A stretch of DNA of 39,802 bases from Hyphomicrobiales bacterium (GTDB taxonomy: Bacteria > Pseudomonadota > Alphaproteobacteria > Rhizobiales > Xanthobacteraceae), in contig PLJS01000313.1 in the NCBI GenBank assembly GCA_003140315.1, positions 127-39,928 of the forward strand. Reading direction: 5' to 3'. Both the position numbers and the translations under genes were made by a program. Numbering within the stretch: position 1 is the first letter of the stretch; each line of letters begins with the position of its first letter. Positions 18,829-29,568 of this stretch are shown here, piece after piece. A model generated the notes under the pieces. That model was given only the letters and a program-made list of their open reading frames with translations. It was not told where the DNA came from and did not search any database.

Positions 18829-19554
18829 ATGGTCAAAGTCCGCATCGGCACGTCGGGTTGGTCATACAAAGAGTGGCGCGGGATTTTCTATCCGGCCGCT
18901 CTGAAGCCTGCCGAGCAGCTTGCCTTCTACGCGCGCCATCTCGACACGACGGAAATCAATAACTCGTTCTATCGGATACCCGGCGAGCCCATGGTGGCGG
19001 CTTGGCGCGAGCGTACGCCGGACGACTTCCTGTTTGCCCGGAAGGCCTCGCGGCACATCACGCATTACAGCAAACTGAATGACGTGGCGGAGAGCGTGCG
19101 GCTTGCATTCGACAGGATGCGGGCCTTGGGATCCAAGCTCGGACCCGCGTTGTTCCAGTTGCCGCCAAGCCTGCAGCGCGATCGCGACTTGCTGGCGCGC
19201 TTCCTCGATGTCCTGCCGCCGGGCGAGCACACGGTCGAATTCCGCCATCCGAGCTGGTATGCGCCCGATATCCTCGATCTCTTGCGCGACCACGATGTTG
19301 CGCTTTGCATCTCGGACCATCGCGCCGCACCCGCCCCGTGGGAGGCGACGGCGGGCCACGTTTACGTTCGTCCGCACGGACCGGAGGCGAATTATTCCGG
19401 CCACTACGACGACGAGACGTTACGCGTATGGGCTGGGCGCCTCGCGCAATGGCGCGAGGAAGGCCGAAAAATCTACTGCTACTTCGACAACACGATGAAA
19501 ACCGACGCACCGCAGGATGCCGCGCGACTGAAAGAGCAGCTTGGCACCGCGTGA
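18829..19554 (+). CDS. DUF72 domain-containing protein (YecE-like)
   Basis: MVKVRIGTSGWSYKEWRGIFYPAALKPAEQLAFYARHLDTTEINNSFYRIP...HTVEFRHPSWY...CYFDNTMKTDAPQDA. Confidence 0.93.
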   Translation: MVKVRIGTSGWSYKEWRGIFYPAALKPAEQLAFYARHLDTTEINNSFYRIPGEPMVAAWRERTPDDFLFARKASRHITHYSKLNDVAESVRLAFDRMRALGSKLGPALFQLPPSLQRDRDLLARFLDVLPPGEHTVEFRHPSWYAPDILDLLRDHDVALCISDHRAAPAPWEATAGHVYVRPHGPEANYSGHYDDETLRVWAGRLAQWREEGRKIYCYFDNTMKTDAPQDAARLKEQLGTA

Positions 19555-19567
19555 CGGCGTTACGCGC

Positions 19568-20599
19568 TCAAGGCTGCCAGGCATCCGCCGGCACCATTTC
19601 GGCGGCGGTCCGTCCCTGGTCGATAGCAATGAGCAATGCGCGCAACACCTCCGGCACGCCCGCGCCGCTTACCGCGGACAATACGAACGGCGTTTTCTTG
19701 GCGGCGCGTTTGAGCCGCGCGAGCTGCTGCTTGAGCTGCTCGGGGTCGAGCGCGTCGGCCTTGTTGAGCGCGACGATCTCGAGCTTGTCGGCAAGGTCGT
19801 GACCGTAGGCGGCAAGCTCCGCGCGCACGGTCTTATAGGCTTCGCCTGCATGCTCGCCGGTGCCGTCGACGAGATGCAGCAGTACGCGGCAGCGCTCGAT
19901 GTGGCCGAGGAAGCGGTCGCCGAGGCCTGCGCCCTCATGCGCGCCTTCGATCAGGCCCGGGATGTCGGCGAGCACGAACTCGCGCGTATCGATGCGCACG
20001 ACACCGAGCTGCGGATTGAGCGTGGTGAACGGATAGTCGGCGATCTTGGGCTTGGCGGCGCTGGCGGCGGCAAGGAAGGTCGACTTGCCGGCGTTGGGCA
20101 ACCCGACGAGGCCGGCGTCGGCGATCAGCTTCAGCCGCAGCCAAATATACATCTCCTGGCCGACCAGGCCCGGATTGGCGCGGCGCGGCGTGCGGTTCAC
20201 CGACGACTTGAAATAGGCGTTGCCGAAGCCGCCATTGCCGCCCTTGGCGAGCACCAGGCGCTCGCCGACCGTCGCCAGGTCGGCGATCAGCGTCTCCTTG
20301 TCCTCGGCGAAGATCTGCGTGCCGGCCGGGACTTTCAGCGTGACCGAGGCGCCGTTCGCGCCGGAGCGGTTCTTGCCCATGCCGTGGCCGCCGGTCTTGG
20401 CCTTGAAGTGCTGCTGGTAGCGGTAATCGATCAGCGTGTTGAGGCCGTCGACCGCCACGACGGTCACGTCGCCGCCGCGCCCGCCGTCGCCGCCGTCCGG
20501 CCCGCCGAACTCGATGAACTTCTCACGCCGAAACGAGATCGAGCCGGCGCCGCCGTCGCCCGAGCGGATATAGACCTTGGCTTCGTCGAGGAATTTCAT
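19568..20599 (-). CDS. obgE: GTPase ObgE/CgtA
   Basis: [45 protein letters not shown]..., [42 protein letters not shown]. Confidence 0.98.
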   Translation of the reverse strand: MKFLDEAKVYIRSGDGGAGSISFRREKFIEFGGPDGGDGGRGGDVTVVAVDGLNTLIDYRYQQHFKAKTGGHGMGKNRSGANGASVTLKVPAGTQIFAEDKETLIADLATVGERLVLAKGGNGGFGNAYFKSSVNRTPRRANPGLVGQEMYIWLRLKLIADAGLVGLPNAGKSTFLAAASAAKPKIADYPFTTLNPQLGVVRIDTREFVLADIPGLIEGAHEGAGLGDRFLGHIERCRVLLHLVDGTGEHAGEAYKTVRAELAAYGHDLADKLEIVALNKADALDPEQLKQQLARLKRAAKKTPFVLSAVSGAGVPEVLRALLIAIDQGRTAAEMVPADAWQP

Positions 20600-23500
20600 G
20601 GCTTGTCCGGGGCAGGTGGCCCGCGCAAGGCTTCCGAAATCAGGTAGGTGTCGAGCGAAGCGAGCACCGCGCAGGCATCCTTAGCAGGTACCACGGGCGA
20701 CATCACGGCGACATGGACGAAGCCTTCGGGGGTGACCAACGCCCTGTGGGCGAACGCTCCCTCGGTCAGCTCCGCTCCACATTCGTTGAACGTCTTCATG
20801 TCGGGCATGAAACGCTTCATGCCCTGGCGGCCTTGCTTGCTGGCCTGCGAAAACATGGCCTCGAGGGTTCGCTGCGTGAACTGCTCCTCGAGTACCTTCG
20901 CCGGCAATCCGCGGGGCGCAAAGAAGGTGGCGAGAACCATTACGTTCTCTGTTTCGTCCTTGATCTTGGCGGAATAGAGCCGAAACAGGTCAGCGCTCCA
21001 TCCCTTTTGCTCCAATCCCGCGTGCACGCGCCATTCTTTTGGCGCGCAGAACGCCACATTGAGCTCGCGCGAGCGGTAGTCTTCGAAATCCACCGCGAGC
21101 GGCGTGAGCCTCAATCCGGGCACCAGGACGCCGTCAAGATAGAGTTCGGCGGTGAATTGTCCGCGCGGCAGGCACCTGCTGTCCCCGCGCGGATAAGGGA
21201 CCGTCATTCCGACGAACCCATCGGCGTCCGGCTGCAGCGTGGCGAGATCGATCGTCCGCGAAAGGCCCGGGACGGCGCGCGGGACGTGCCAGTCGTCGTC
21301 CGCATTGAGCGGAGGCGCATCGAGCACGTACCAGACGACGGCGAGCTTCTGAGCCATCTCCGCACCTGGATCGAGCTTGCCGCGCCAGCTCGCGCTCGAC
21401 GGCGAAAGCGAGACGCTGACGTCGCGAAGAGCAGCGCCGGTTGCCGGCTGCTCCTGCCAGCGTCCGGCGACGAGCTTTTGCTTCACCGTCGCGACGACGT
21501 CTTCAAGCTCCCTGCAGCGCACATCGGGAAGGACGTTCGAACAGTAGTGCGTGAAGATGTTGAGATCGGTCAATATCGAGAGCGTCAGGTTCCAGTCCTC
21601 GGAAACCTTGAGATCGTCGATCACGAGCCGATAGACCTTCTCGGCGTCGGCGGCCCTGTCTGCCACCAGATAGGCGAGCGCGAGATTGAGATAGAGCACC
21701 GGGTTCTTCGGGTCCCTGGCGCTCCTGATCCCCGGCTTGCCGCCGGATTCGGGCGCCGCAGGCTCTAGCCCGTCCGTCTTGAGGAATGCTTCCAGCGCCT
21801 GCAGCCCGTCGCGCAGCACATTCTTGGCCTTCTGCGGATCCGTCTGGAGCAGTGCCAACATCGTCTTGTCGAAAGCGCCGTTGTGCGGCAGCACCGCTTC
21901 GGGGGGCGTCAGCTCATTCGACCTAAACGACGCCAATGCCTTTTCCTGCGCGCGAACGATGTCGTCGACCTTCGATCGCGTAAACAGGCTGTGATAGTCG
22001 TCGTCGCGCTGCGGCGAGGCCATGCGCTCGTAGCTGGTCCTCAGCACGGAGTAGGCCTGTGCGAAAGACGGCCGCGCCAGGAGCGCGCATTCGAGCGACT
22101 CCGCCGATTTGACGTAGGCGTGGTAGGCGGCCGCGGAGGACAGGGCCGCACCCAGCGCTTGATGAGCTTCGCCGTTGCCGTAATGACGTGCCGCGAGCGC
22201 CGCCAGCCCGATCGGCGTGCGATCGCGTTCCGGCTTCGGATCCAGCTTGTTGTCGCAGTCGTCCAACATCGCGGTGCGCGCGGCGTCCGGAACGAATCCG
22301 CCGCGGTCGGCGAACGTGTAAGCGGCCCAGCACAGGGCGCCGACGGTGAACAGGATGCCGATGGCGAAGAAATTGCGGGCGAGCCTTACTTCCGTGACAC
22401 CCAGCGCCTGACCGAAGAAATAGAGCGCGATCGCGAACAGCGTCAGATTGGCGAGATAGACCGTGACCTTTCGATTCCAGGCGACGGAAAGCTCCTGATA
22501 GCCGTCGACCAAAGCATAGAGTTGCGCGGGATTGTCGCCCGAGCCGTAGAACTGCGCGTAATAGAGGAAACGGCCGGGGCTGTAGTCGCGATCGAAGTGC
22601 GATCCGGCCTCGATCAGGTCTTTGGGGAGATACTTGGTCGGGCGGAATTCGGCGCGCAGCGAATACATGTCCTCGAGTATGTCCGCGATGCTCTTCTTCG
22701 CGTTGAGCTCCGCGCATACGACGTCATGCTCTTGCACGCGCGAGCGCTCCTGAGGCGATTCGGCCGCGGTCGTCCGGCGGTGCGTCGCGCCCGCGCAACG
22801 GACCTGCAAGGTCAAGCGCGAGACTGCGCTTTCAAACACGCCACCGGTCGCCTCTACGGCCGATTGCGAGACGCGCTCGTCGAACGTGACTTGAAAGCGG
22901 AATGCCGTTCGCGACATATCATCGCGCTTTGACGCGGCGTCGGTGTACAGATAGCCGACGAAGGCGCTGAAAAAGACCGTGAGCGCGATCGCCATGATCG
23001 ACCAGCGGGACATCTTCTCGTTGGTATGCGGCAGCAGAACAAGATGCGGGCCGCGAAACAGCTCCCATTTGACTTCCTTGGGATAGAGCCACTCGCCTTG
23101 CTCGTCCTCGCCCGATGCGCCCAGGTGCCACAGCCCGGCAACCGCGAATAGCGCGATGGCAAGGCAAATGCCGACGAACGGCCAAAGGCTATCGTGGTCG
23201 ACGATCGCAATGGAAACGCCGGTGACGGACGCGATCGTTATTCCGATTGCGGCGAAAATCATCGCGGTGCGGACGCGTCGCAGATAAAGATCGGCGAGCG
23301 TGAACCACACGAGCGAAAAGACGAAGCACGCCACCGCGCCGACAAGGGCGAGGACTTTGTGATGCGCGTGGTCGAGCTGTTCGTTCAAAAATCCCCACAA
23401 CAGTGAGCTTTCGCTGGGGGGCGGAGCACCGGCGTCGGATTTTTCGGGTTCAGGCCCGTCCGCCGCGGGAGTCGTACTAATGCCGAAGCCGAGGTTGACG

Positions 23501-24117
23501 AGGTCAGAGGTCACATCGGTGGTGAGCGAGCGTGCGATCGACATGTTGCGGCGCGGCACCTTCATGAAATAACTGAAAGAACCGAAGATGCGGCTGATCG
23601 CGAACTCTTCCTCGGCGCGCAGGTCGAGCTGCCGCGCTTCCTGCAGGTCGGTGGCGCGAATTTCGTCGGCGCGCGCGATGAGCTGGCGCGCAAAAGACGT
23701 GTGCTCTTTGGTGCGCGTTTCCAGCGATGCGACGACAGCGTATTGGCGCGCGTATTCGGACCAGCGCGCGACTTCGAACATCCGGCCGAGCGATAGCCGC
23801 AGCGTCAACTGCGTGGTCTCGTGTTCGAGCGTGGCGGCGCGGTAGGCCGCGAACGCACCGAGCGTCGCGACCGCGATCATCACCCAGGCAAGCACCGGCC
23901 GGAACCAGACAGGCGGCGCCGGAGCGTCATCGGGGATGAGGTCCGGCGCCACATCGTCGAGAATTGGAGGCGGGGGCGGAGGATCGGCCGCAGGGGGTTG
24001 CGGTTCGTTCGCAGGTGCGTTCGGCACCGATGAGGCGACGTGCCCGGTCGGTTGTGGCGCTGAGGCCGGCGGCGTGGTCACGGGATCGGACGGCGACGGA
24101 CCGGGCTGATCTGTCAT
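20596..24117 (-). CDS. Large multi-TM membrane protein of unknown function, TPR-like middle region
   Basis: 1173-aa ORF: Pro-rich N-terminus, several TM segments ([83 protein letters not shown]), helical-repeat-like middle with [27 protein letters not shown], Cys-containing C-terminal domain; ATGA overlap with obgE. Confidence 0.85.
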   Translation of the reverse strand: MTDQPGPSPSDPVTTPPASAPQPTGHVASSVPNAPANEPQPPAADPPPPPPILDDVAPDLIPDDAPAPPVWFRPVLAWVMIAVATLGAFAAYRAATLEHETTQLTLRLSLGRMFEVARWSEYARQYAVVASLETRTKEHTSFARQLIARADEIRATDLQEARQLDLRAEEEFAISRIFGSFSYFMKVPRRNMSIARSLTTDVTSDLVNLGFGISTTPAADGPEPEKSDAGAPPPSESSLLWGFLNEQLDHAHHKVLALVGAVACFVFSLVWFTLADLYLRRVRTAMIFAAIGITIASVTGVSIAIVDHDSLWPFVGICLAIALFAVAGLWHLGASGEDEQGEWLYPKEVKWELFRGPHLVLLPHTNEKMSRWSIMAIALTVFFSAFVGYLYTDAASKRDDMSRTAFRFQVTFDERVSQSAVEATGGVFESAVSRLTLQVRCAGATHRRTTAAESPQERSRVQEHDVVCAELNAKKSIADILEDMYSLRAEFRPTKYLPKDLIEAGSHFDRDYSPGRFLYYAQFYGSGDNPAQLYALVDGYQELSVAWNRKVTVYLANLTLFAIALYFFGQALGVTEVRLARNFFAIGILFTVGALCWAAYTFADRGGFVPDAARTAMLDDCDNKLDPKPERDRTPIGLAALAARHYGNGEAHQALGAALSSAAAYHAYVKSAESLECALLARPSFAQAYSVLRTSYERMASPQRDDDYHSLFTRSKVDDIVRAQEKALASFRSNELTPPEAVLPHNGAFDKTMLALLQTDPQKAKNVLRDGLQALEAFLKTDGLEPAAPESGGKPGIRSARDPKNPVLYLNLALAYLVADRAADAEKVYRLVIDDLKVSEDWNLTLSILTDLNIFTHYCSNVLPDVRCRELEDVVATVKQKLVAGRWQEQPATGAALRDVSVSLSPSSASWRGKLDPGAEMAQKLAVVWYVLDAPPLNADDDWHVPRAVPGLSRTIDLATLQPDADGFVGMTVPYPRGDSRCLPRGQFTAELYLDGVLVPGLRLTPLAVDFEDYRSRELNVAFCAPKEWRVHAGLEQKGWSADLFRLYSAKIKDETENVMVLATFFAPRGLPAKVLEEQFTQRTLEAMFSQASKQGRQGMKRFMPDMKTFNECGAELTEGAFAHRALVTPEGFVHVAVMSPVVPAKDACAVLASLDTYLISEALRGPPAPDKP

Positions 24118-24252
24118 GAATGAACACTATCCCCTGAGGCCCCTGCCAAATCTTGCGGCTTTCGCTCGGCGAGGCAAGGGGTCGGCGGTTGCCGGGACGT
24201 GCTCCGCTCACTACGGTCCGCGCCGCAATCGTCCACGATCCGCCGGCCCGGC

Positions 24253-25167
24253 ATGACCACAAAGCCGATCACACGCGACAGGAACCGGTCCAGCGCGCTC
24301 GCCGGCATCGGCCTGATGGCGCTCGGCATCTTCCTGTTCACCTGCAACGACGCGCTCGGCAAATGGCTGCTCGGCACCTATTCGGTCGCCCAGATGCTCA
24401 TGCTGCGCAGTATTGCGGCGCTCGCGCTGCTGTCGCCCTTCATCTGGCGCGAGGGCGTCGCGGGTTTTGCCGCCGCGCCGCGCCGGGGCCTGCAGATCGC
24501 GCGCGTCCTGCTTTCGGTGCTGGAATCGATCATGTTCTTCTGGGCGGTTACGTACCTGCCGCTCGCCGACACCGTGACGTTCTATCTCGCGGCGCCGATC
24601 TATGTGACGGCGTTGTCGGCCGTCGTGCCCCGCGAACCGGTCGGCTGGCGCCGCTGGAGCGCGGTCGGCATCGGTTTCGTCGGCGTGCTGATCGCGCTGC
24701 GGCCATCGGCCGCCACGCTGACCTGGCCGGCGCTGATCGCGCTGACGGGGAGCCTGTTCTGCTCGGTCTTTCTCATCCTGACGCGGACGCTGCGCGGCAC
24801 GTCGGAGGTCGTGATGGTGAGCGGGACATTCGGCGCCATGGTCATCGTCAGCGGCGCCGTCGCGCCTTTCGCCTGGGTCGCGCCGAGCGCGCGTGACGTC
24901 GGCCTGATGGCAATCATGGGCGTGATCGCGATGGCGGCGTTCGCCTGCGTCAACCGCGCGCTGAAACTCAGTCCAGCGAGCGTCGTGGTGCCGTTTCAAT
25001 ACACGATGATCGTGTGGGCGGTCGCGCTCGGCTGGATGGTGTTCGGGGATAGGCCCAATGTTTACACGCTCGGCGGCGCCGCGATCATCGTGGCGGCAGG
25101 ACTTTATATCCTGTGGCGCGAGCAGATCGTCGCGCATCGAGAGCCGACGCTGGAGCCGCTGCCGTGA
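24253..25167 (+). CDS. DMT family (EamA) transporter
   Basis: GIGLMALGIFLFTCNDALGKWLLGTYSVAQMLMLRS... multiple TM segments, C-terminal VFGDRPNVYTLGGAAIIVAAGLYILWRE. Confidence 0.9.
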   Translation: MTTKPITRDRNRSSALAGIGLMALGIFLFTCNDALGKWLLGTYSVAQMLMLRSIAALALLSPFIWREGVAGFAAAPRRGLQIARVLLSVLESIMFFWAVTYLPLADTVTFYLAAPIYVTALSAVVPREPVGWRRWSAVGIGFVGVLIALRPSAATLTWPALIALTGSLFCSVFLILTRTLRGTSEVVMVSGTFGAMVIVSGAVAPFAWVAPSARDVGLMAIMGVIAMAAFACVNRALKLSPASVVVPFQYTMIVWAVALGWMVFGDRPNVYTLGGAAIIVAAGLYILWREQIVAHREPTLEPLP

Positions 25168-25224
25168 CCGTGCGTGCGCCGCGAACGGGACGGGACAAGA
25201 GCCCCGTCCCTCGATGTTTCGGCC

Positions 25225-25827
25225 TCACGCCACGCGCTTGACCGGACCCCAGCTCTTGAGCGCGGACCAGATGCCGCGCTCGAGCCGGAAACGATCGACC
25301 GGCACCGACGAGCCGAGCGCGCGGATACGGCAGAGCCCGACCCCGATCCACTGGAAGCCGCATTTCTCCAGCACCCGGCGCGAGGCCGGATTGGTGACGC
25401 GCACGGAGGATTGCAGCGCCTTGTATTCGAGGTTCTCGAAGGCGTGATCGATCAGCGCACGCACCGCCTCGGTGGCGTAGCCCTTGCCCCAATGACGGGC
25501 GCCGAGCCAATAGCCGATCTCCGGCGTGGGGCCATCGTCGCGTATGTCGAATCCGCAGCCGCCGATGACGACGCTGCCGAGCGTGATCAGGTAGGTCTCG
25601 CCCTCGGGCTCGGCATTCGCGCCCGCGATCCAGCTTTCGGCGTCCGCCTGCCTATAGGGATGCGGAATGCGCGCGGTGTTCTCGGCGATGCGGCGATCGT
25701 TGGCGAGCGCCGTCACCGCTTTTGCGTCCCCGAGCCGCGGCGCACGCAAAATCAGCCGCTTCGTCTCGAGGACGGGAATACATCTTTCGGGGAGTGGCGT
25801 CTGTCGCAGGGTCTCGAGGCACGTCAT
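25225..25827 (-). CDS. GNAT family N-acetyltransferase (RimJ/RimL-type)
   Basis: VLETKRLILRAPRLGDAKAVTALANDRRIAENTARIPHPY...EIGYWLGARHWGKGYATEAVRALIDHAFENLEYKALQSSVRVTNPASRRVLEKCGF. Confidence 0.93.
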   Translation of the reverse strand: MTCLETLRQTPLPERCIPVLETKRLILRAPRLGDAKAVTALANDRRIAENTARIPHPYRQADAESWIAGANAEPEGETYLITLGSVVIGGCGFDIRDDGPTPEIGYWLGARHWGKGYATEAVRALIDHAFENLEYKALQSSVRVTNPASRRVLEKCGFQWIGVGLCRIRALGSSVPVDRFRLERGIWSALKSWGPVKRVA

Positions 25828-25954
25828 GACACGGGCTCCTTTAAAAGCACCGAGGGGGAGCCGGCATCCCGTCTCCCCCTCGGACTTGGAACCTCGTGTG
25901 TCCAAGATCCGCCGGGGCTCAGGATGCCGGCGGATCAGGGACTTGATCCACCGT

Positions 25955-26227
25955 CTATTCGGCCGCAGCCTCCGTCATCGGAAGGACGGATACGTAGGTG
26001 CGGCCTTTGGCTTTGGTATTGAACGAAACGCGACCGGTGATTTTTGCGAACAGGGTGTGATCGCGGCCGATGCCGACATTGGAGCCGGGATGCCATTGGG
26101 TGCCGCGCTGGCGCACGAGAATATTGCCGGCGAGACAGGCCTGTCCGCCGAACAACTTCACGCCGAGACGCTTGCCTGCCGAATCGCGCCCATTGCGCGA
26201 TGATCCGCCGGCTTTCTTGTGAGCCAT
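25955..26227 (-). CDS. rpmA: 50S ribosomal protein L27
   Basis: [65 protein letters not shown]. Confidence 0.99.
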   Translation of the reverse strand: MAHKKAGGSSRNGRDSAGKRLGVKLFGGQACLAGNILVRQRGTQWHPGSNVGIGRDHTLFAKITGRVSFNTKAKGRTYVSVLPMTEAAAE

Positions 26228-26301
26228 GAGAGAACTCCGAAGTCCGTTATCTTCTAATCCGATTCCGTGACGAAATCATCACCCGATTGGGGCGGGATTC
26301 A

Positions 26302-26799
26302 TCACTTCTTTTGACGTTTGGCCGCGCTCTTGGCCTTGGCGGCCGGCTTAGCGGGCTTCTTGGCGGCTGGCTTCGCGGGTTTCTTGGCGGCCGGTTTTGA
26401 AGCCTTCGGCTCGGCGGCCGCTTGCGCTTCCCCGCTTGCGGCTTCGGCGGGCGGGCGCTCGGGCTTTGCCTTCTTCTCGGGCTTCTTGCCGTCGGTCAGG
26501 ATCTCAGTGATGCGCACAAGCGTGAACTCCTCGCGGTAGCCACGCTTGCGGCGCGAGTTCTTGCGGCGGCGTTTCTTGAACGCGATGATCTTAGGGCCCC
26601 GATCCTGGGCCACGACCTCAGCGGCGACCGTCACGCCAGATACGGTCGGCGTGCCGAGCTGGACATTATCGCCGCCGAGCACCAGTACTTCGCCGAACTC
26701 GACAATGTCGCCGGGCTCGCCCGGAACGCGTGCGACCTTGATCTTCTCATCGGCTGAGACGCGATATTGCTTCCCGCCGGTCTTGATGACTGCGAACAT
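26302..26799 (-). CDS. rplU: 50S ribosomal protein L21 with long Lys/Ala/Pro C-terminal extension
   Basis: MFAVIKTGGKQYRVSADEKIKVARVPGEPGDIVEFGEVLVLGG...FKKRRRKNSRRKRGYREEFTLVRITEI, then repetitive KPAAKKPAKPAAKKPAKPAAK tail. Confidence 0.98.
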   Translation of the reverse strand: MFAVIKTGGKQYRVSADEKIKVARVPGEPGDIVEFGEVLVLGGDNVQLGTPTVSGVTVAAEVVAQDRGPKIIAFKKRRRKNSRRKRGYREEFTLVRITEILTDGKKPEKKAKPERPPAEAASGEAQAAAEPKASKPAAKKPAKPAAKKPAKPAAKAKSAAKRQKK

Positions 26800-27099
26800 T
26801 CTATCCTCGCGTTCGATCCCGGCGCTCGAGGGCGAACCTCCGGCCCGGCTTCTTGTTCAGTCGTTGATTTTGAGTGGTTCTGACCGCCCTGAGGCCGCCA
26901 AAAACGCCGGACGGGCCCGTAAAGGCCCGCACGCGCGATGCTTATGGCGGGATGCCGGAAGGCTGTCAAGGAACCGGCGGGCGGCGACGGCCGCGCACGG
27001 CGGCGGCCTTTACGACGACGCGAGCTTGTTTCGACGGGACCGGTTCGTTATGACTGCCGCCGCACGGCGGGCAGACCACTCCCGCCCTCGGCCCCTGAT

Positions 27100-27189
27100 G
27101 GAGAGGTGGCAGAGTGGTTGAATGCACCGCACTCGAAATGCGGCATACGGGCAACCGTATCGGGGGTTCGAATCCCTCCCTCTCCGCCA
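27100..27189 (+). tRNA. tRNA-Ser (anticodon CGA), CCA encoded
   Basis: ggagaggtggcagagtggttgaatgcaccgcactcgaaatgcggcatacgggcaaccgtatcgggggttcgaatccctccctctccgcca: acceptor ggagagg/cctctcc, anticodon loop ctcgaaa, long variable arm, T-loop ggttcgaatcc. Confidence 0.95.
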
Positions 27190-27289
27190 CGACTTAAGAT
27201 ATTGATATTACTCATGTTTTTACGTTTTCGCCAGGCCGAATTCTCCCGATAATTCCGCGACTTTGCGGCATGTCGCGAGTGTGAGGTTT

Positions 27290-27520
27290 CGCGCAGAGAC
27301 GAATTTGGGCCTTGCTCGTGACGTCGACGCTGCGGTCAAGTTGACGTGTGGCTTTCGTCTGACGAAAACCGGCTTTCCCTATGACGACCTGACACCATAC
27401 GCGCAGGCGTTGTTGGAGACGTTCGGAGTCAAGCGGTGCATGTGGGGCTCGGATTGGCCGTTCTTAAACCCCGATCACCAGCGCCCTGTCCGCTATCAGG
27501 AAGAATACGCGATGCTTAGC
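27290..27520 (+). pseudogene. C-terminal remnant of an amidohydrolase_2 family (TIM-barrel) hydrolase
   Basis: AAVKLTCGFRLTKTGFPYDDLTPYAQALLETFGVKRCMWGSDWPFLNPDHQ resembles the metal-site C-terminal part of the family, without the N-terminal barrel. Confidence 0.7.
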
Positions 27521-27566
27521 GCCCCGACAAAAGCGGGTCGCCCGCGTAAGACGAATACCGACCCCG

Positions 27567-28838
27567 TCAGCTCGCCTTTTTGGCCTGTCGTACACTGCTC
27601 AGAAGCGGGTCGCAAACAAGCACTTTTTTGGCATAGAGCTGACGAATCTCAGCTTCGGTCATGCCGAGCATGTCGCGCAAAATGTCGTCGTTGTGCTCCC
27701 CAAGGCGATCCGCCACGAGCTCGGTTGCCGGCGTCCACCGCGAAAATTTCGCCGCCAGGCCCGGAATATCGAACTCGCCGATGTCGTCATCTTGGACACG
27801 CCGAACCGTCCCTCTCGCGCGCAAATGCGGATGTGCCATCGCCTCGTGCAGGCTCAGAACCGGCGCACAGGGAACACGCTCGGCTTCCAAAGCGGAGATA
27901 GCCGCGTCCCGGCTTGGGAACCTTCCAAGCCACGCCTCGATGATTTCCTTGAGGGCTACGTTATTGTCGCGCCGCGCGCGAGGGTCGCTGAAGCGCTCAT
28001 CTTGCGCGAGCTCCGGCATCTGCATGGCCTTGACCATCTGCGGCCATTGATGCGGGATCACCATGATCGAAACAAACTCGTCACCCTTGCAGCGGAATAC
28101 CCCGGTCGGCCCGCCGTCCGGATGCAGCGAGCCAGCACGCTGCGGGACAAACTGCTTCCCTCGCAGCGACGACTTCGGAATATTGACTTCGTGCATGTTG
28201 AAATAGGTGTCCACAAGCGAGCAGTCGATATGCTGTCCCTCGCCGGTCCGCTCCCGGTGCAGAAGTGCGAAGCCGATTGCCATGGCCGCCGTCACGCCAG
28301 TGGCGCTATCGCTGATGGCGAAGGGTAGCTGCGCCGGTCCGCGATCCGCTTCGCCGATGGCCGCGGTGATGCCGGCGTAGGCGGCGCCCATATAGTCGAA
28401 ACCCGGCTTGCCGCTGAGCGGACCCGTTTGTCCGGCTAGCGAAATCGAGCACATGATCAGGTTGCGATTGATCTTGGACAGCTCTTCATAGCCGAGACCG
28501 CTCCGTGCCATGACGCCTGGCGCGAAATTCTCGACCATGACGTCGATTTTCGGAATGAGGGCATGAACGAGTGCGCGGCCCTGCTCCTGCTTGATGTCGA
28601 CAGCAAGCGACTTCTTCGAGTGATTGTGCTGGAAATAATATGTGCTCTTCGACGATTTCTTCAGCGCCGGATCGCGCGACTTGTCTCCGGCAGAACGCCC
28701 CCGGTCGCCGAAGGGCGCGAGCTCCAACTTGATGACCTCGGCACCAAGCTCTGCGAGAATACGTGTACAGGTCGGCCCGGCGACGAACTGAGTGATATCG
28801 AGGACACGAAACCCTTTAAGCATCGGCAGATCGCGCAT
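27567..28838 (-). CDS. CaiB/BaiF (family III) CoA-transferase
   Basis: LKGFRVLDITQFVAGPTCTRILAELGAEVIKLE...DIKQEQGRALVHALIPKIDVMVENFAPGVMARSGLGYEELSKINRNLIMCSIS; Asp in ISDSATG at the expected catalytic position. Confidence 0.93.
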   Translation of the reverse strand: MRDLPMLKGFRVLDITQFVAGPTCTRILAELGAEVIKLELAPFGDRGRSAGDKSRDPALKKSSKSTYYFQHNHSKKSLAVDIKQEQGRALVHALIPKIDVMVENFAPGVMARSGLGYEELSKINRNLIMCSISLAGQTGPLSGKPGFDYMGAAYAGITAAIGEADRGPAQLPFAISDSATGVTAAMAIGFALLHRERTGEGQHIDCSLVDTYFNMHEVNIPKSSLRGKQFVPQRAGSLHPDGGPTGVFRCKGDEFVSIMVIPHQWPQMVKAMQMPELAQDERFSDPRARRDNNVALKEIIEAWLGRFPSRDAAISALEAERVPCAPVLSLHEAMAHPHLRARGTVRRVQDDDIGEFDIPGLAAKFSRWTPATELVADRLGEHNDDILRDMLGMTEAEIRQLYAKKVLVCDPLLSSVRQAKKAS

Positions 28839-28856
28839 CGTCCCCTCGTCGCCGCG

Positions 28857-29558
28857 TCATCGCGCCTGGAATTGTTGCTCGCCGAAGAGGATGTCCCAGG
28901 ACTCGCCTGAGGGCTTCTTGCGGTTCTTCTCGTGCCGTTCGTGCGCTACCGCCAAGCCGCGCTGCACGGCGGGCCGTGCGCGCACGGCGTTGTACCAGCG
29001 CTGGAGGTTGGGCCACGCCGCGATGTCCTGGCCCTGCCACTTGTGAGGTCTGAGCCACGGATAGACGGCCATATCGGCGATCGAATAGTCCCCGGCGAGG
29101 AACTCCGCCTGCGCCAGCCGCGTATCTAGGACGCGATAGAGCCGCATCGCCTCGCTGGTGTAACGCTCGATCGCATAGGGAATCTGCTCCTTGGCGTAGC
29201 GGCGGAAGTGGTGCGCCTGCCCGAGCATCGGACCGACGCCGCCCATTTGGAACATCAGCCACTGAATGACGTCATAACGCCGGCGCAGATCGGCGGGCAT
29301 GAAGCGCCAGCCGCACTTCTCCGCGAGGTACATCATGATAGCGCCCGACTCGAACAGCGCAAGCGGCCTTCCGTCCGGCGCTTGATGATCGACCAGCGCT
29401 GGAATTTTGTTGTTCGGGCTGATCTTCAGAAAGTCTGGATTGAATCGCTCGCCTTTGCCGATGTGAATCGGGACCACATTGTAGGCGAGCCCCAACTCCT
29501 CGAGCAGGATCGTGATCTTGTATCCGTTAGGCGTCGCCCAAAAATAGAGGTCGAGCAT
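28857..29558 (-). CDS. Glutathione S-transferase (YghU/YfcG, nu-class-like)
   Basis: MLDLYFWATPNGYKITILLEELGLAYNVVPIHIGKGERFNPDFLKISPNNKIPALVDHQAPDGRPLALFESGAIMMYLAEK. Confidence 0.92.
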   Translation of the reverse strand: MLDLYFWATPNGYKITILLEELGLAYNVVPIHIGKGERFNPDFLKISPNNKIPALVDHQAPDGRPLALFESGAIMMYLAEKCGWRFMPADLRRRYDVIQWLMFQMGGVGPMLGQAHHFRRYAKEQIPYAIERYTSEAMRLYRVLDTRLAQAEFLAGDYSIADMAVYPWLRPHKWQGQDIAAWPNLQRWYNAVRARPAVQRGLAVAHERHEKNRKKPSGESWDILFGEQQFQAR

Positions 29559-29568
29559 CGCGATGCCT

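Noticed and set aside
19541-20647. 368-aa plus-strand ORF
   Set aside because: Antisense to obgE, a certain gene; shadow frame.
21883-22932. 349-aa plus-strand ORF inside the 1173-aa gene
   Set aside because: Antisense shadow; the minus-strand protein shows coherent TM segments and helical-repeat structure, the plus frame does not.
26340-26420. Possible CRISPR-like short repeats (gcgggcttcttggcggc...)
   Set aside because: They are in-frame Lys/Ala/Pro codon repeats of the L21 tail, no spacer organisation.
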